The notes under the pieces were generated by a model that was given only the letters and a program-made list of their open reading frames with translations, was not told the origin of the DNA and searched no databases. From Helianthus annuus (Eukaryota; Streptophyta; Magnoliopsida; Asterales; Asteraceae), in contig NC_035435.2 of NCBI RefSeq assembly GCF_002127325.2, positions 132,720,904 to 132,784,903 of the forward strand: DNA of 64,000 bases. The letters are read 5' to 3'. Below, in pieces: positions 49,826 through 62,258 of the stretch. Every line of letters starts with the position of its first letter. Within the stretch, counting starts at the first letter, position 1. A program made the position numbers and the translations under genes.

Positions 49826-50285
49826 ATGAACAAATTACCAAAGTTTTCACATCCGACAAATGACCAAACGACCAAACATAATGAACAAATTACCAAAGTT
49901 TTGACATCGGACAAATGACCAAAAGACCAAATATTTCTGCATTCAACTTCAACAACTGACCACTGCAAACCAAAAGACCAAACATAATGAACAAATTACC
50001 AAAGTTTTGACATCGGACAAATGACCAAAAGACCAAACATAAACTGCATTCAACATATGACCACTGCATTCAACATAAGACCAAAAGACCAAACATAAAC
50101 TGCATTCAACATATGACCACTGCATTTAACATAAGACCACAAGTTCAAAACACTACATCATAAACATAAGTTCAAAAGACCAGCATTCAAACATAAGTTC
50201 AAAACATTACATCATCTAAACATAAGTTCAAAAGACCATCTGATCCAAACCTAACTAGACTCCATTACAAAAGATCAAAACATAG
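49826..50285. repeat. Minisatellite between the GRF gene and the MULE transposase
   Basis: ATGAACAAATTACCAAAGTT recurs (49827, 49880, 49987), joined to GACCAAAAGACCAAACATAA, CTGCATTCAACATATGACCA and ACATAAGTTCAAAA repeats. These are tandem, diverged units of 15-55 bases in the 3' intergenic space. Confidence 0.85.
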
Positions 50286-51642
50286 ACTCCATCAGGCTTT
50301 CTTCTTTCCCCTACCCTGCTTCTTTTGGACATTTTTACCCTCACAACCTTTTTTCATTGTCTTTGTCTTCACACCCTTGTTTTGCTGATCTGGCAGCACA
50401 CCTGTACAGGTCCTGCTGTTGTGGCCTTTACCTTTACACTTACCACATGATCCTTGAAGGTTTTTCTTCAATAACTTGCCTGCCTTCTGCACATCCTCTT
50501 TCTCAACTAGAGATCTTTTTCTTTTCTTTTTTGGTCTACCAACTGGCTTGTGATATTTTGGTGCTATGATTGTAGTGGGAACCCTTGATTTGTTCCAAAG
50601 AGACATGCCATTTACGGGAAACACCTTGAAGTTGTAAACTTGTTTCCATGTGTCTAGATGGTATATTGGATGCACTAAGGAATCCCAACCTTCTGACCAT
50701 AACTTTGCATATTCCATATGGTAGCAACAACATGTGAACATGGAATTCCAGTGATCTCCCATGTCCTGCATGTGCAGGTTTTCTGTCCCATGTCTACCAC
50801 ACATTTCCACTTACCTGGTCCTGCAACACCATACTGATCCCCTCCATTCCAGCTAACCCTGCAACCTGAAGCACTTTTCTTGATCTCTTCAAACAGCTCT
50901 GTAGCAAATGGTGTGAGGGGCCCATCAGTTTTGTCAATTACTTGAAGCACATTAACTATTCTCCTCATGCAATATTCTCTGATGTATTCTAAGATGGTGA
51001 TGATTGGTTTATCTCTACCATCTAGAATCTTAGAGTTAAACACCTCACACATGTTATTTAATAATACATCTGATTTTCCCCTTCCTACAAATATAACACA
51101 AGGATTAAAAAAAACATATAAGCACACATATACTAAAAAAAATAGGAAATAACCTGTGAAATGTGATCTGGACCAGTGTATAGGGTCTATCTTAGACAAC
51201 CACAGATGTGCCTTTGTGTTCATTCTTTTGAGTTCTTCCATTGTCTTCTCAAAGTAGAAAACTGTTGTGCTTCTTGCTAGTTTCCATAATATGTCTTTAT
51301 AAGCTCTCCCTTTGAATGTAAGTTGCATGTTTTCATGGATGTGTCTAACACAGAATCTGTGTTCAGCACATGGAAATAACCTAGACACAGCTTCAAGTAT
51401 TCCCTATGTCAACCAAACAACATTCATTAACATGTATTAACATTAATTATTAACAACATAATACATTAACAAAAAAAAACTAACCTTTTGTCTGTCACTC
51501 ATGAACACAAAATTGGACATTGGTCCAATGTCCAAATCTTGTCCCAACAATTGCAGGAACCATAACCAGGAGTTGTTATTTTCTGCCTCTACAATGGCAT
51601 ATGCAACAGGGTATATGCCATTGTTATTGTCAACACCCACTG
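50285..51642 (-). pseudogene. MULE transposase, truncated and frameshifted
   Basis: On the minus strand, exons 51642-51485, 51403-51154 and 51084-50292 are joined by GT-AG introns (81 and 69 nt). The sequence gives GVDNNNGIYPVAYAIVEAE, FMSDRQK|GILEAVSRLFP and HRFCVRHIHENM (MULE DDE region), then a SWIM finger CTCRTWEITGIPCSHVVATIW. A frameshift (about 50690-50735) precedes HPIYHLDTWKQVYNFKV, GRPKKKRKRS and a CGKCKGKGHNSRTC zinc knuckle. The N-terminal part is missing because a Tekay LTR abuts at 51643. Mutator transposases cut and paste the element; this one is not functional as it stands. Clean introns suggest it was once transcribed. Confidence 0.85.
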
Positions 51643-53087
51643 TCACGGCCCTCGGCCCCGGTTTGACCCGGTTCAAGAGCCGCGGGACAGGAATCCCGTG
51701 GTATTTAATTTAGGTGACAGCGGAAGTCTTTTAACACAGGATCTTTTAATACTAAAAATGCCCGTTTAATATATTACATAAAGTTTTAGGGATAAAATCC
51801 CATAATTTACAATAAGATGATTTCGCAAGGAAATCTTTATTTCTCAAAACATGTTTCTTTATTTATTTATACGGAGCCACTTCTCTGAGCTTGTAGTGCT
51901 TCACGACACTTTCCTTGGATCACAACAGATCACCTGAAACATGTTTGGAAAAGGTTTTGTCAGCGGGGGAATACTGAGTGAATCATTCATTTTACAGAAA
52001 ACATTACGTTTGTTATAAATCACAGTATTAAGAGCGATTACAATGTTTCTGATATCAAACCAACTACCCACAGTATTTGTCACTCGACCATCCATTGGCT
52101 AGCCCATTTGTCCAATGGTGTCTGTGACTGTGGTCAGATCACCCCTTGGCCACCCGTTTGTCCAAGTGTGACGGGAAACCAGTAATGTATACAAAACCCC
52201 ACATACCGGCTGTAATTTGGTGATTACATAGACTTAATCCCTGTAATTATAACTTTGGAAAATAACTTGGAGTTTTGTAAAACAGTTGATAAAAAGAGAA
52301 TGACTCACATTGCAGATTTAACGAGCAAAGTATAAGCCTACTGATTTGCCTTAATTAACCTAATTTAACAATAATGCACACACAAACGGGTTAGTAACTA
52401 ATACAGCAGTTACGACAATTCACGAGATTAAACCCTCACAATGATTTACAAGTGCAATACTTAATAATTCAACGGATTCACGACGAATAACAGAGCATAG
52501 TCCGAATTCGAACAACCCTCAAATATTCAAGTCGAAATCACGACGAATAATCAAAGTACAAGCTCGATTTGAGCAGCACTCGGACAATCGTTGGATAGTT
52601 ATAATCGATCGGACGTTGAATCGTAATAGCGATCGAGTTATTACCCTGATTGCGGCAGCACTTCGTGATTGTGTGTGTTTAATTGTACTGTTTCAGCTAT
52701 AACTCTACGTACAGACTGAGAATTTACGTCGTTTCAAACACAGAATTCAAGTGCCAATGTCTGCTATTTATACTGATTTTTGGACACGCTTACGGACCGT
52801 ATGCCTTATCCCTTACGGTCCGTAAGGGAAGCAGTCTATTTATAGGGTAGCCAGGTTCGGGACTAGGCTTGCTGAGTCAACTGTTTTATGAAATTCAATT
52901 TAGACAACGAAGTTATTTAGATAATCGTCACTAGGGTTTATCCCCCCTGAGTTTTAGGGGCCCTGATCCTGATTCCGACTGTTCTGAAAATTTTAGGGTT
53001 TATGCAGAATCACTTGGGTGTCTCAATTAGGGTTTCCTTTTTGATTAATTATTATCCTAAGTATTACTTTTAGTGAGAGTTGTTACA
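51643..53087 (-). repeat. 3' LTR of a second minus-strand Tekay element
   Basis: On the minus strand it begins TGTAACAACTCTC (53087) and ends in TGACA at 51643, 1445 bases. It is preceded by a purine tract GGTAGGGAGGA (53098-53088). Palindromes CCTTACGGTCCGTAAGG (52811-52827) and CTTACGGACCGTATG (52789-52803) lie upstream of a minus-strand TATAAATAG (52772-52764). It inserted into the MULE transposase. Confidence 0.85.
52764..52827 (-). promoter_or_regulatory. Tekay LTR palindromes and TATA box
   Basis: CCTTACGGTCCGTAAGG (52811-52827) and CTTACGGACCGTATG (52789-52803) are followed on the minus strand, 16 bases on, by GTATAAATAG (52773-52764). The same palindrome sequence is in the LTR-like unit at 836-2951. 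Confidence 0.6.
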
Positions 53088-53640
53088 TCCTCCCTACCTT
53101 AAGAAAAATCTCGTCCTCGAGATTTATTGGAATAAATGAGGATATTTGCGCTTCATTTCTGATTCTAGCTCCCAAGTGTATTCTGGTCCTCTCTTTGAAT
53201 TCCATTTGACTTTGACCAACACTAGTCGTTTGTGCTTGAGAAACTTGACTTTTCTATCTTCGATCTATAGTGGTTTTTCTATGAATTTTAGTTTTTCGTT
53301 TACCTCCACATCTTGAAGAGGTACTACCAGGGATTCGTCTGATAAACATTTCTTGAGATTGGATACATGAAATACATCATGTATTCCAGCTAGTTCTTCT
53401 GGTAGTTGTAAGCGATAAGCAACTGGTCCTATTCGTTGTATCACTGGGAATGGTCCGACATACCTTGGACTCAGTTTTCCCTTCTTACCAAATCGTACTA
53501 CTCCTTTCCAAGGGGAAACTTTCAATAGTACTTTGTCTCCGACTTGAAGTTCTAATGGTTTGCGACGATTGTCTGCATAGCTCTTCTGACGATCTCGAGC
53601 CGTTTTCAGTCTTTCCTTGATCGGAGTGTCGTGCTCCGGT
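53088..53640 (-). pseudogene. Tekay pol C-terminus (integrase tail, chromodomain-like), truncated
   Basis: Minus strand: [40 protein letters not shown] and [11 protein letters not shown] are the integrase C-terminal region of chromoviruses. A TAG (53264-53262) is followed in the same frame by VKWNSKRGPEYTWELESEM, the chromodomain-like tail. Only the last part of pol survives; the rest is lost at about 53640. It targets integration to chromatin in intact elements. Confidence 0.85.
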
Positions 53641-55056
53641 CAAAGATAAGATTTATAAGCCCAAATTACCCTTAATAATGTGTTAGTGGTAGTAAGGGGT
53701 CGATCCACGAAGAGTATATGGTTTGTGTATGGATTTGACTGAATTATAAAGAATTGTCACAATTATGAAGCTTGCTAAAGTGTTTTTGGATTTTTGTTTA
53801 ATAAAAGATGTGAATTTGAACTACTGGAATTGGATTAATTAATTAACAACTACTAATTAACGATTGCAAGAAAATTGGATACTAGAACAATAATGATAAA
53901 AAAGGAATCACACCCGGTTTCGGTAATTGCTAACCTAGGATTTCTACAAGTTTTAGTTTCAACTCAAATGCATTTGATTAACGGATTTAGTGTACCGTGA
54001 CTTAGGTGCTACTAACTATCAACGCCCCGAAGAACGGACAAAAAGACACTTTGTAATCAACACAAGTAAATCCTAACAATGACAATGTACAATTACATAT
54101 CACCGTTTCGCAAAGTCATAACTTTTAACATCGCTCGACAATTCACGAATTCGTAACAAATGTAATACTATTGTCAAGAGTTTTAAAAACCAAATACAAA
54201 TTGTCACTAAGATGAAACAAGAACAAATTGAAACCCTAAAATTAACAACTACCTACACCGGGGTGAAACCGAGATGATTAGCCGCTCATGGTTGATGCAA
54301 CTTGATCACCGGATGTTTGGAATGCGGATGGATTCATCTTGAAGCTTGATTGGATGATTGGTGAATGATGAAGGTTGGTGATGGATAAATGGATTGATGG
54401 CTAGGGTTTGGAATCAAGATTGTGATATGATTCTTGATCTTGATTCGGGTGATTGATGTAGTAGGAGATGGAATGGTAGGTGAAAGATGGTTGGTTGTGG
54501 CTCCAAGAACAAGATTCCAACTCAAAATAATGTGTAACCCCCGAAAATAGGTCAACCAAGCTTTTAAAACTCGTCAAACAACAAGAAAAAGCAAGAATTC
54601 GCGATGGGCACCAGGGAGCGGCGTCGCCGACGCCCCTGGCGGCGTCCCCGACGCTGACCAGAACCTCCAAAAGCTGGCGACGGCCTAATCTCGTGTATAC
54701 GGATACTTTTGGCGACGGTACTTTCTATGGGGCGTCGCCGACGGCCCCCTGGGCGTCGGCGACGGTGCCTATAAACCTCCCTTTTTGTTTTCTTCATAAC
54801 TTCTTCGTTTTAGCTCCGTTTTACTCACCGTTTTCGCCCACGTACTCGTAATTCAGCCCTCTATCATGCCATCTTCCAATATATTCATTTTAAATCCATT
54901 AACATCACCCAAAATACATCCAAACTTCGTGATTAACCCGGTTTTGTTCATTTCACATCCCCGGTTGATCCCGTTTGCTCCCGGTGTCCTGTAAAGCTCC
55001 CGAAAAGCCCTTAAACTCCATTAAACCTGCAAAACACAAATCTAATTAAAAGTAGG
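53641..55056. other. LTR-like spacer with GGCGTCGCCGACGCC palindromes and TATA box
   Basis: There is no gene. GGCGTCGCCGACGCC (54619-54633) and related words (54731-54766) lie just before TATAAA (54771-54776), the same order as in the other LTRs. The neighbouring sequence looks like retroelement non-coding DNA, but I could not define ends. Confidence 0.35.
54619..54776 (+). promoter_or_regulatory. CG-rich palindromes and TATA box
   Basis: GGCGTCG-C-CGACGCC is a perfect 7-bp-arm palindrome. GGGCGTCGGCGACGG-type words end a few bases before CCTATAAACC (TATAAA at 54771-54776). Confidence 0.5.
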
Positions 55057-56746
55057 TGATGTGTGTAAAATGCAACATATAAAACACATCAATTAAGGCA
55101 TAAAACTAACCCTTTTTAAGTACTAATGTTGGAAAAAGAGTGTTTGTGTCTTCCTTTTGTATTTTCAGGATGAAATGAGCTCAAAATCACAAAAGAAGCA
55201 AAAAGACCACTAATTCTACCATAAATACAAGAAAAGGAACAAAAGTGGACTGCCCGGACCCTCAACGGCACCTCCCAAGGCAAAAAGAAGGAAACAGAGT
55301 CTGAACACGCCCCGTGTCCAGCGAACACGGGGGCGTGCCCAGGAAGCAGCAGAAAAGACAAACCAGTAGAAGCTTCCATTGCCCACCACGGGGCCGTGTC
55401 CAGCGAGCACGGGGGCGTGGTGAAAGTACAGCAGGCGCATTAATTGTAATTCGCAATTACAATTAATGAAGAGAGAGAGTGTCAGGCGGGCACGGGGCCT
55501 TGTCCAGCGGACACGGGGCCGTGTCCAGCCTTCTGTTCAGCCTATAAATAGAGGAGCTTGGCTTCATTCTCTCTCATCCCTTGGCACACCACCTCTCTCA
55601 CACCTCATCCACCACCCACCACCACCATAACACCATCATCCACCACCATCATCCATTGTCCATCATAGAGTGTGTGAGTCGTCTCGGGATCCAAGATTGA
55701 TCGTAAGAGTTCTTGACAATCAAGGCCATGTTTGCCTAAGTCTCTTACATCACTTGGTGAAGACAAGTGTTTAGTATAATACTTTTTATTTCTTTTGCAC
55801 TTTTTATTTGGTTTTGTATTAATGACTTTAATAACTAGTTACTTATGTTGAAGGTGATCTTTCCTTATCGTTTGTCCGTGGTGTCTTGGCGTTATTTTAC
55901 TGTCTATATAAAATAAAAGATTTTCACCATTCATATCTCCACGGTCTATATGGAGGTATGTTGGCTACCTGGTCGGGGGTTAAGGGAACGGTTTGGTAAG
56001 GGTCTTGCCCTTGTTCAGCGTTTAGAGGTCCTGCTTGGGACCTGGGTCAAATTTAGTAGGATCTCCTTCAATGCCCATAGGTATTGGATGGCGGGGATCC
56101 AAACTCTTTGACCCCCTCATAAGTTAACTACTATTAATACTATAACCCGGCTATTTAGGACTGTATCCCTGCTGACTCAGACTACTTAGCCGAGGGTAAC
56201 GTCGCCGCCAAAAGCGGGGCCTACCATAATTTGCATTAATAACTTAATTCATTATCTTTCAATAATCCGACCCTTTAGGATTGTATCCTTGCTGACTCAA
56301 ACTACTGGGTTGAGGGTAACGCCGCCTTCAAAAGAGGGGCCTACTACAATAACTAAGATAATCTCTTAAACAAGTGCAAAAGTGCGAAAATAATCAAAGG
56401 TTATACTAATACACGTGTCGGATCCAAGTGATTCATCTTGTCTATCTGTTTTTATTTTATTTCTATTTTCAGCATTTTAGTTAGTTTTTATTTTTCTTAG
56501 TTTAAAACATTTTTCTAACCTTTTTGATTTGATTAGACGTTGAGGATAAACCGGTATTAAAAGCTCTTGTGTCCTTGGACGACCTCGGTATCTTACCAAC
56601 ACTATACTACGTCCACGATGGGTGCACTTGCCCATATGTGTGTTTAGTGTTAGTAAATATCGTGTTTTATAAATTTAAAACTTGGCTAAAAGTGTAAAAA
56701 GGGCTTAAATATATATCTAAAAACATATATACACTAACACGCATCA
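55057..56746 (+). repeat. 5' LTR of Athila copy 2
   Basis: 1690 bases, TGATGTGTGT to ACGCATCA. Palindromes lie at about 55306-55340, 55384-55419 and 55490-55526, and TATAAATAG at 55543-55551. It is similar to the LTRs of copy 1. Confidence 0.93.
55490..55551 (+). promoter_or_regulatory. Athila copy 2 U3 palindromes and TATA box
   Basis: GGACACGGGGCCGTGTCC (55509-55526; 8-bp arms, GG centre) ends 16 bases before TATAAATAG (55543-55551). Confidence 0.65.
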
Positions 56747-56752
56747 AGTTTT

Positions 56753-56770
56753 TGGCGCCGCTGCCGGGGA
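56753..56770 (+). other. Primer-binding site, tRNA-Asp(GUC)
   Basis: TGGCGCCGCTGCCGGGGA, one mismatch from the tRNA-Asp complement, six bases after the LTR. Confidence 0.9.
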
Positions 56771-57147
56771 CACAAGGATTTTAAGAAAGCTTAAAATCGA
56801 CGGCCTAATCAGTTTTTCAAAACCTTTTCAAAACGCGCGCATTTTTCTGCATTTTAGTTTAGTTTTGCATTAACAGTAGCCTGAACACGGGGCCGTGCTC
56901 ACTGAACACGCCCCCGTGCTGCATATTTTTAGAGTAGATACCCAGATACAGAGTCTGAACACGGGGCCGTGCTCACTGAACACGCCCCCGTGCTCAACGT
57001 GACCAGTAAATTTAATTAAAACGCCCAGATACAGTCCCTGAACACGGGGCCGTGTTCACTCAACACGGGGCCGTGTCCAGCTTCTGTTTCCGTCTTATTT
57101 TTGTTTTCTGGTCCCGAGACTCAGTTGTGATCTGTTGAGTGATTCTT
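56771..57147 (+). repeat. Athila copy 2 leader with three palindrome pairs
   Basis: Three units (about 56883-56920, 56956-56993 and 57040-57078) each carry two CACG-N4-CGTG words. GAACACGGGGCCGTGTTC (57040-57057) has perfect 8-bp arms. There is no ORF before 57148. Confidence 0.8.
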
Positions 57148-58113
57148 ATGGATCAATACTCAAGAGGTTACAACTACACCTATGATGAGGATGATTATAG
57201 GGGTAATTATTGCACTAATTGTCGTAACACACGCTCGGTTCAATATAATAACTCATATCAACCATCCAATTCATACAACCATTATGAGGAGCCCAGGTAC
57301 GAGCCATCAACTTCATACACATCCTATGAAGACCAAAGGTATGAACCTACTCCCTCATACTCATATTTTGATAAACCAAGGTATGAGCCTTCATACTCAT
57401 GCTTTGAAGATTCAACATATGAGCCACTACCTTCATACTCTTATTATGAGGAACCATGGCGTGAACAACCCACCTCATATGAGTACTATGAAGAACAAAG
57501 TTTCGACCCTTATCCATCATATACTTACAATGAAGAACAATGGTGTGAACCATCTACTTCATATGAGTATTATGAGGAACCTAGGATCGAGCAACCGGAT
57601 TCAAGCTTTGAGGATCCGAATTCTTTCAATCTCACCGAAGTGACTAATAGGATATTAGAACACATTAAAACTATCGAACGTTGTATAAAAGAATCTCGCG
57701 CAAGGGAAGAGGAATCCCGCGCAAGAGAAGAGCTAAAAAATGATAATAACGTAGAGATAGTTGAAAGTGTAAAAATGGAAGAACAAGAAAGTGAAAAACC
57801 GACACATGAGTTAAACAACGAAAATGGTGAGTCCGTTAATGTTAAAATTCAAGAAGAGTCTAATTTTGAAAAAATTAACCTCTTGTCACCTACTTTCGAA
57901 AACCATTGTTTAATAACCCCTCATGCCAAGTTTTTAAAAGAGTTAAACACTAGTGCTAAAATCAAAGACTTAGTAAGTGTTAAGTTAACTAATGATCAAA
58001 CCTCGCTAATAAAGAAGATCCTTTTGAAATTAACATTACACCGGTTCCATGTTTCTTTCAAAATTCATTTATTAGTAATATCACCATTGATAAAGATCTT
58101 TGTGTTAACATAA
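57148..58113 (+). CDS. Athila Gag-like Tyr-rich protein, up to a frameshift
   Basis: ATG 57148 ([16 protein letters not shown]) is the likely start. Residues about 20-160 are eight imperfect repeats of the kind [16 protein letters not shown], then a coiled-coil stretch ([17 protein letters not shown]), then linker. There is no recognisable capsid domain. A deleted A in the run at 58009-58014 (copy 1 has one more) moves the frame and yields a wrong C-terminus. The usual role is particle assembly; here the Tyr-rich part would replace or follow capsid, which is an inference. Confidence 0.7.
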   Translation: MDQYSRGYNYTYDEDDYRGNYCTNCRNTRSVQYNNSYQPSNSYNHYEEPRYEPSTSYTSYEDQRYEPTPSYSYFDKPRYEPSYSCFEDSTYEPLPSYSYYEEPWREQPTSYEYYEEQSFDPYPSYTYNEEQWCEPSTSYEYYEEPRIEQPDSSFEDPNSFNLTEVTNRILEHIKTIERCIKESRAREEESRAREELKNDNNVEIVESVKMEEQESEKPTHELNNENGESVNVKIQEESNFEKINLLSPTFENHCLITPHAKFLKELNTSAKIKDLVSVKLTNDQTSLIKKILLKLTLHRFHVSFKIHLLVISPLIKIFVLT

Positions 58114-61100
58114 TGCCTAACTATATTTTTGAAAAATTAAGTGTTAGTGATTTTACTCCACTTCAAATACCCATTTTTCTATCCGATCGGAAAGTAATGA
58201 AATCAATCGGTGTAGTTGAAGATGTTTTGGTTCAAACAAATCAAATGGTAATCCCAACCGACTTCGTCATCCTAGATGACGCCCCCTTAGTCTTGGGAAA
58301 ACCTTTTGTACAAACTCATAAAGCTTTGAAAAACCGGAAGTACAACAATCTACCTCTTCAATTAGGGGCATTCAAAAGGAGCATAGATCTTGAGCGCTCA
58401 ATGAAATATCCTTTTGGCAACAATGACCCCCTAATTGAAGATGAAGCTGAACCACCCGATACAACCAACGAAGAAGACCACTTTGTCGAAGAAGAGATAG
58501 CCATAGAACAAACTTTTAAGGTTCTTGATCTAGATGAGCCACAAAATAAGGTGTCTTCTAAAGACCCACCCATTGAGCTCAAAGAACTTCCTAAAGGTTT
58601 GGAATATGCTTTTCTAGGCAAAAATGGTAGTTTACCCGTAATTATTTCGTCTAAATTAAGTAGTATAGAAAAAGAGAAATTAGTTAACTTACTTAAAAAA
58701 CACAAAAACGCGATCGCTTGGAAGCTTGTAGATATTAAAGGAATAAGCCCTTCCATGTGTACGCACAAAATTTTAATGAATGATGACTACAAGACGGTAA
58801 TTCAACCACAACGAAGAGTGAACCCCAATGTTCAAGAAGTGGTTAAGAATGAAGTCATCAAACTACTCGACGCCGGACTAATCTACCCTATCTCCGATAG
58901 CCCATGGGTAAGTCCAGTCCAAGTAGTCCCAAAGAAAGGAGGTATGACGGTAATAACTAACGAGAAAAATGAATTAATACCAACGAGAACCGTCACAGGA
59001 TGGAGAGTCTGTATAGATTATAGGAGATTAAATGAAGCAACTAGGAAAGACCACTTTCCTTTGCCCTTCATTGATCAAATGTTAGAAAGATTATCCGGTC
59101 ATAAATTTTATTGTTTCTTAGATGGTTTTTCAGGTTACTTTCAAATACCGATAGCACCAGAAGACCAAGAGAAAACAACTTTCACATGTCCCTACGGAAC
59201 TTTTGCATATCGACGCATGCCATTCGGTCTATGTAATGCGCCTGCAGCATTCCAACGTTGTATGGTCGCCATTTTCCATGATATGATCGAAAAGACAATG
59301 GAAGTCTTCATGGATGACTTTTCCATCTTTGGAGACTCATATGACCAATGCCTCGATAATCTTGAACGAATGCTATCCCGATGTGAGGAAACTAACCTCG
59401 CCCTTAACTGGGAAAAATGCCATTTCATGGTAACAGAGGGAATAGTACTCGGTCACAAAATCTCAAGCGAAGGAATGGAAGTTGATCGAGCAAAAATAGA
59501 GACTATTTCTCGATTACCTCCTCCATCCTCCGTACGAGCAATCAGAAGTTTCCTAGGGCATGCCGGATTCTATAGAAGGTTTATCAAGGACTTTTCAAAA
59601 ATTTCGAGACCTCTAACAAAATTGCTTGAAAAAGATGCACCCTTCATCTTTGACAAGGAATGCGATCAAGCATTTCTAACCCTCAAGGAAATGCTAGTCA
59701 ACGCACCTATCATGATAGCGCCAGATTGGAAATTTCCTTTCGAAATCATGTGCGATGCAAGCGACTTTGCTGTTGGAGCAGTCTTGGGACAAAGAAAAGA
59801 AAAACATTTCCACCCAATTTATTATGCTAGTAAAACTCTTAATGATGCACAAGAAAATTATACAACTACAGAAAAAGAATTACTAGCGGTGGTATTTGCT
59901 TTTGATAAATTTCGTTCTTATCTTGTTCTTTCTAAAACTGTAGTTTATACAGACCATGCAGCCATCAGGTACCTCTTCAAGAAGCAAGACGCAAAACCCC
60001 GTTTGATAAGGTGGATTCTACTCCTCCAAGAATTCGACATTGAAATCAAGGACAAAAGAGGAGCGGAAAACACTGCTGCAGATCATCTCTCACGCTTAGA
60101 AGACCCAGCTTTGGAGACAACCAGGGACGAGCAAATCAACGAAAAATTTCCCACGGAGTCCCTGGAAATGATGGAAAGTAGACAAGAACCGTGGTATGCC
60201 GACTACGCTAATTTCTTAGCTAGCGGTATAGTCACCAAAGGATGGCCACATCATCAAAGAAAAAAATTCTTTGCCGATGTAAAGCATTACTTTTGGGAAG
60301 ACCCCTATCTTTTCAAAATGTGTGCCGACCAGCTCATCCGAAGGTGTGTCCATGGTAATGAAGTGCGAAGAATACTCCGTCATTGTCATGAAGGTCCATA
60401 CGGAGGACATCATGGTGCCGCAAGTACCGCACGAAAGGTATTTGACTCAGGATTTTACTGGCCAACCATTTACAAGGATGCACAAAACCTTGTAAAGACA
60501 TGTGATGCCTGCCAGAGATCAGGTAATATTTCTTCCAAAAACGAAATGCCTCAAAATGGCATTCTCGTTTGTGAAATCTTTGATGTGTGGGGACTCGATT
60601 TCATGGGACCCTTCCCACCTTCAAAGGGAAACAAATATATACTTGTGGCGGTCGATTACTTGTCTAAATGGGCAGAGGCCGAGGCTCTTCCAACAAACGA
60701 TGGGAGAGTGGTGGTAAAATTTCTGAAAAAGCTGTTCTCTCGTTTCGGGACACCAAAGGCTTTGATAAGTGATAGAGGTACCCATTTTTGCAATCATCAA
60801 CTCGAAAAAATATTAACAAGGTATGGGGTCTATCACCGGGTCTCGACAGCATATCATCCTCAAACAAATGGGCAAGCCGAAGTGACTAATCGAGGTTTAA
60901 AACGAATACTTGAAAAAACCGTAGGAATAAATAAAAAAGAATGGGCCGATAAATTAGACGACGCTTTATGGGCTTTTCGAGCTGCTTATAAAACCACTAT
61001 AGGCACAACCCCATACAAACTCGTCTATGGAAAAAGTTGCCACTTGCCAGTAGAAATCGCTCACAAAGCCTACTGGGCAATAAAAAACGTAAACTTAGAT

Positions 61101-61472
61101 TTAGAAGTTGCCGGTAAAAATCGATTTTGTCAAATAAACGAATTAGAAGAACTTAGGAATTATGCATATTCTAACTCCGAAATTTATAAAGAAAGAATGA
61201 AAAATTTGCATGATAAATATATTAAATCTAATGAATTTCGGGTTGGAGACCAAGTTCTATTGTTTAATTCACGACTTCGATTATTTCCTGGTAAGTTAAA
61301 ATCTAGGTGGTCAGGACCTTTTTCCGTTACCCATGTTTTTCCACACGGTGCAGTAGAAATTAAAACTCGAAATGGGACACCATTTAAAGTCAATGGCCAA
61401 CGGCTGAAACTCTACAAAGGATCCATTGAGGATGAAGAAGAGGAAATCGCACTTCAAACGGTCAACGAATAA
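58113..61472 (+). CDS. Athila pol: protease tail, RT, RNase H, integrase
   Basis: Open from just after the frameshift (the first Met shown, 58113, is inside the protease) to TAA at 61470, about 1119 residues. In order: protease-like IVQTN...[13 protein letters not shown] with [30 protein letters not shown]; RNase [15 protein letters not shown] and TDHAAIRYL; an HHCC finger [12 protein letters not shown]...CDACQ; integrase [24 protein letters not shown] (DDE); and a basic tail. It makes cDNA and integrates it. All RT, RNase H and integrase catalytic motifs look intact. The protease active site reads IDKDLCVN rather than D-S/T-G (see findings). Confidence 0.93.
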   Translation: MPNYIFEKLSVSDFTPLQIPIFLSDRKVMKSIGVVEDVLVQTNQMVIPTDFVILDDAPLVLGKPFVQTHKALKNRKYNNLPLQLGAFKRSIDLERSMKYPFGNNDPLIEDEAEPPDTTNEEDHFVEEEIAIEQTFKVLDLDEPQNKVSSKDPPIELKELPKGLEYAFLGKNGSLPVIISSKLSSIEKEKLVNLLKKHKNAIAWKLVDIKGISPSMCTHKILMNDDYKTVIQPQRRVNPNVQEVVKNEVIKLLDAGLIYPISDSPWVSPVQVVPKKGGMTVITNEKNELIPTRTVTGWRVCIDYRRLNEATRKDHFPLPFIDQMLERLSGHKFYCFLDGFSGYFQIPIAPEDQEKTTFTCPYGTFAYRRMPFGLCNAPAAFQRCMVAIFHDMIEKTMEVFMDDFSIFGDSYDQCLDNLERMLSRCEETNLALNWEKCHFMVTEGIVLGHKISSEGMEVDRAKIETISRLPPPSSVRAIRSFLGHAGFYRRFIKDFSKISRPLTKLLEKDAPFIFDKECDQAFLTLKEMLVNAPIMIAPDWKFPFEIMCDASDFAVGAVLGQRKEKHFHPIYYASKTLNDAQENYTTTEKELLAVVFAFDKFRSYLVLSKTVVYTDHAAIRYLFKKQDAKPRLIRWILLLQEFDIEIKDKRGAENTAADHLSRLEDPALETTRDEQINEKFPTESLEMMESRQEPWYADYANFLASGIVTKGWPHHQRKKFFADVKHYFWEDPYLFKMCADQLIRRCVHGNEVRRILRHCHEGPYGGHHGAASTARKVFDSGFYWPTIYKDAQNLVKTCDACQRSGNISSKNEMPQNGILVCEIFDVWGLDFMGPFPPSKGNKYILVAVDYLSKWAEAEALPTNDGRVVVKFLKKLFSRFGTPKALISDRGTHFCNHQLEKILTRYGVYHRVSTAYHPQTNGQAEVTNRGLKRILEKTVGINKKEWADKLDDALWAFRAAYKTTIGTTPYKLVYGKSCHLPVEIAHKAYWAIKNVNLDLEVAGKNRFCQINELEELRNYAYSNSEIYKERMKNLHDKYIKSNEFRVGDQVLLFNSRLRLFPGKLKSRWSGPFSVTHVFPHGAVEIKTRNGTPFKVNGQRLKLYKGSIEDEEEEIALQTVNE

Positions 61473-61598
61473 ACTCGTACCCGACATGTTACAGGTAAGT
61501 GTACGTTCAAAACCAGTGAATCATCTAACCATTTTTCGGAAATAAGGGGCATGCACACAAGCACAAAAAAAAAAAATATTTTTCAAAAACTTTGCCCG

Positions 61599-61657
61599 GC
61601 ACGGGGCCGTGTCCGCTGGACACGGGGCCGTGTCGAGGCGACTGTCGGGATAAAACC
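61599..61657 (+). promoter_or_regulatory. Putative internal promoter of the third ORF (copy 2)
   Basis: Two palindromes (about 61600-61614 and 61619-61634) are followed 15 bases later by ATAAAACC (61650). The spacing is the same as in the LTR (16 bases). It may give a separate transcript for the third ORF. This is an inference from layout only. Confidence 0.35.
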
Positions 61658-61770
61658 CTCTTTTCCTATCAGTTACACCATTCTACACGCCCCGTTTCAC
61701 CGAAAACTCTCTGGTTAGAGGCGATTTTCTGCAGATTTCGAATGTCACCACCGAATCTAACAACGTCAAG

Positions 61771-62258
61771 GTATGATTCTATCCTTCTTAGTAGTTAGAT
61801 TAGTTACTTGCATGTAGTTAAAACATCAAAAATTGGGGGAAAATCTAGGGTTCTTCATGTTCATCCGGATCGAACTCAAAATTTTTGATGAAAATTGTTA
61901 GTAGTAGTTTAGAATAAAGTAGTAGGAAGTAAATAGACATGTATTGTTGATAGATTCGTCCGATTTCCAACTAAAAACCCAAACCCTTGTTCTTGAACCG
62001 AAAAACACGAAATTGAAAGGGTAAATGGTTTGTTTTTGGAAAAAAGACACTTAGGGTTTCATTTTCGGGGGAAACCGCTACTATTGGGCTAAAAATTTTC
62101 AGGTTTTCGAAACCGGGACGAAAAATGGAATTTTTGGGTTACAGACGCCTGGACACGGGGCCGTGTCCGCTGAACACGGGGCCGTGTCCAGCCCACTGTT
62201 TGCAGTTTCCAATCCGATTTTCCTGGTTTCGTACTAACTTCTTATGTATTCTTTTCAG
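61771..62258 (+). other. Intron-like segment upstream of the third ORF (copy 2)
   Basis: The donor CAAG|GTATGA is at 61771. A perfect TACTAAC branch sequence is at 62232-62238, 20 bases before the acceptor TTCTTTTCAG|ATG. The length is 488 bases. The ORF begins exactly at the acceptor. Palindromes lie inside at 62151-62168 and 62172-62189. Confidence 0.55.

Larger units (their letters stand above)
49007..51642. mobile_element. MULE (Mutator-like) element with two convergent genes, right end lost
   Basis: A GRF-finger gene (plus strand) and a MULE transposase gene (minus strand) point toward each other with minisatellite repeats between. The left boundary (about 49007, ACAAAATTGCAGAAAAC) is a guess from resemblance to MULE terminal repeats. 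The right side is cut at 51643 by a Tekay LTR, so inverted ends cannot be checked. Confidence 0.5.

Noticed and set aside
49826..50285. CRISPR-like array
   Set aside because: Repeats are direct, diverged and not regularly spaced; this is a minisatellite in plant DNA.
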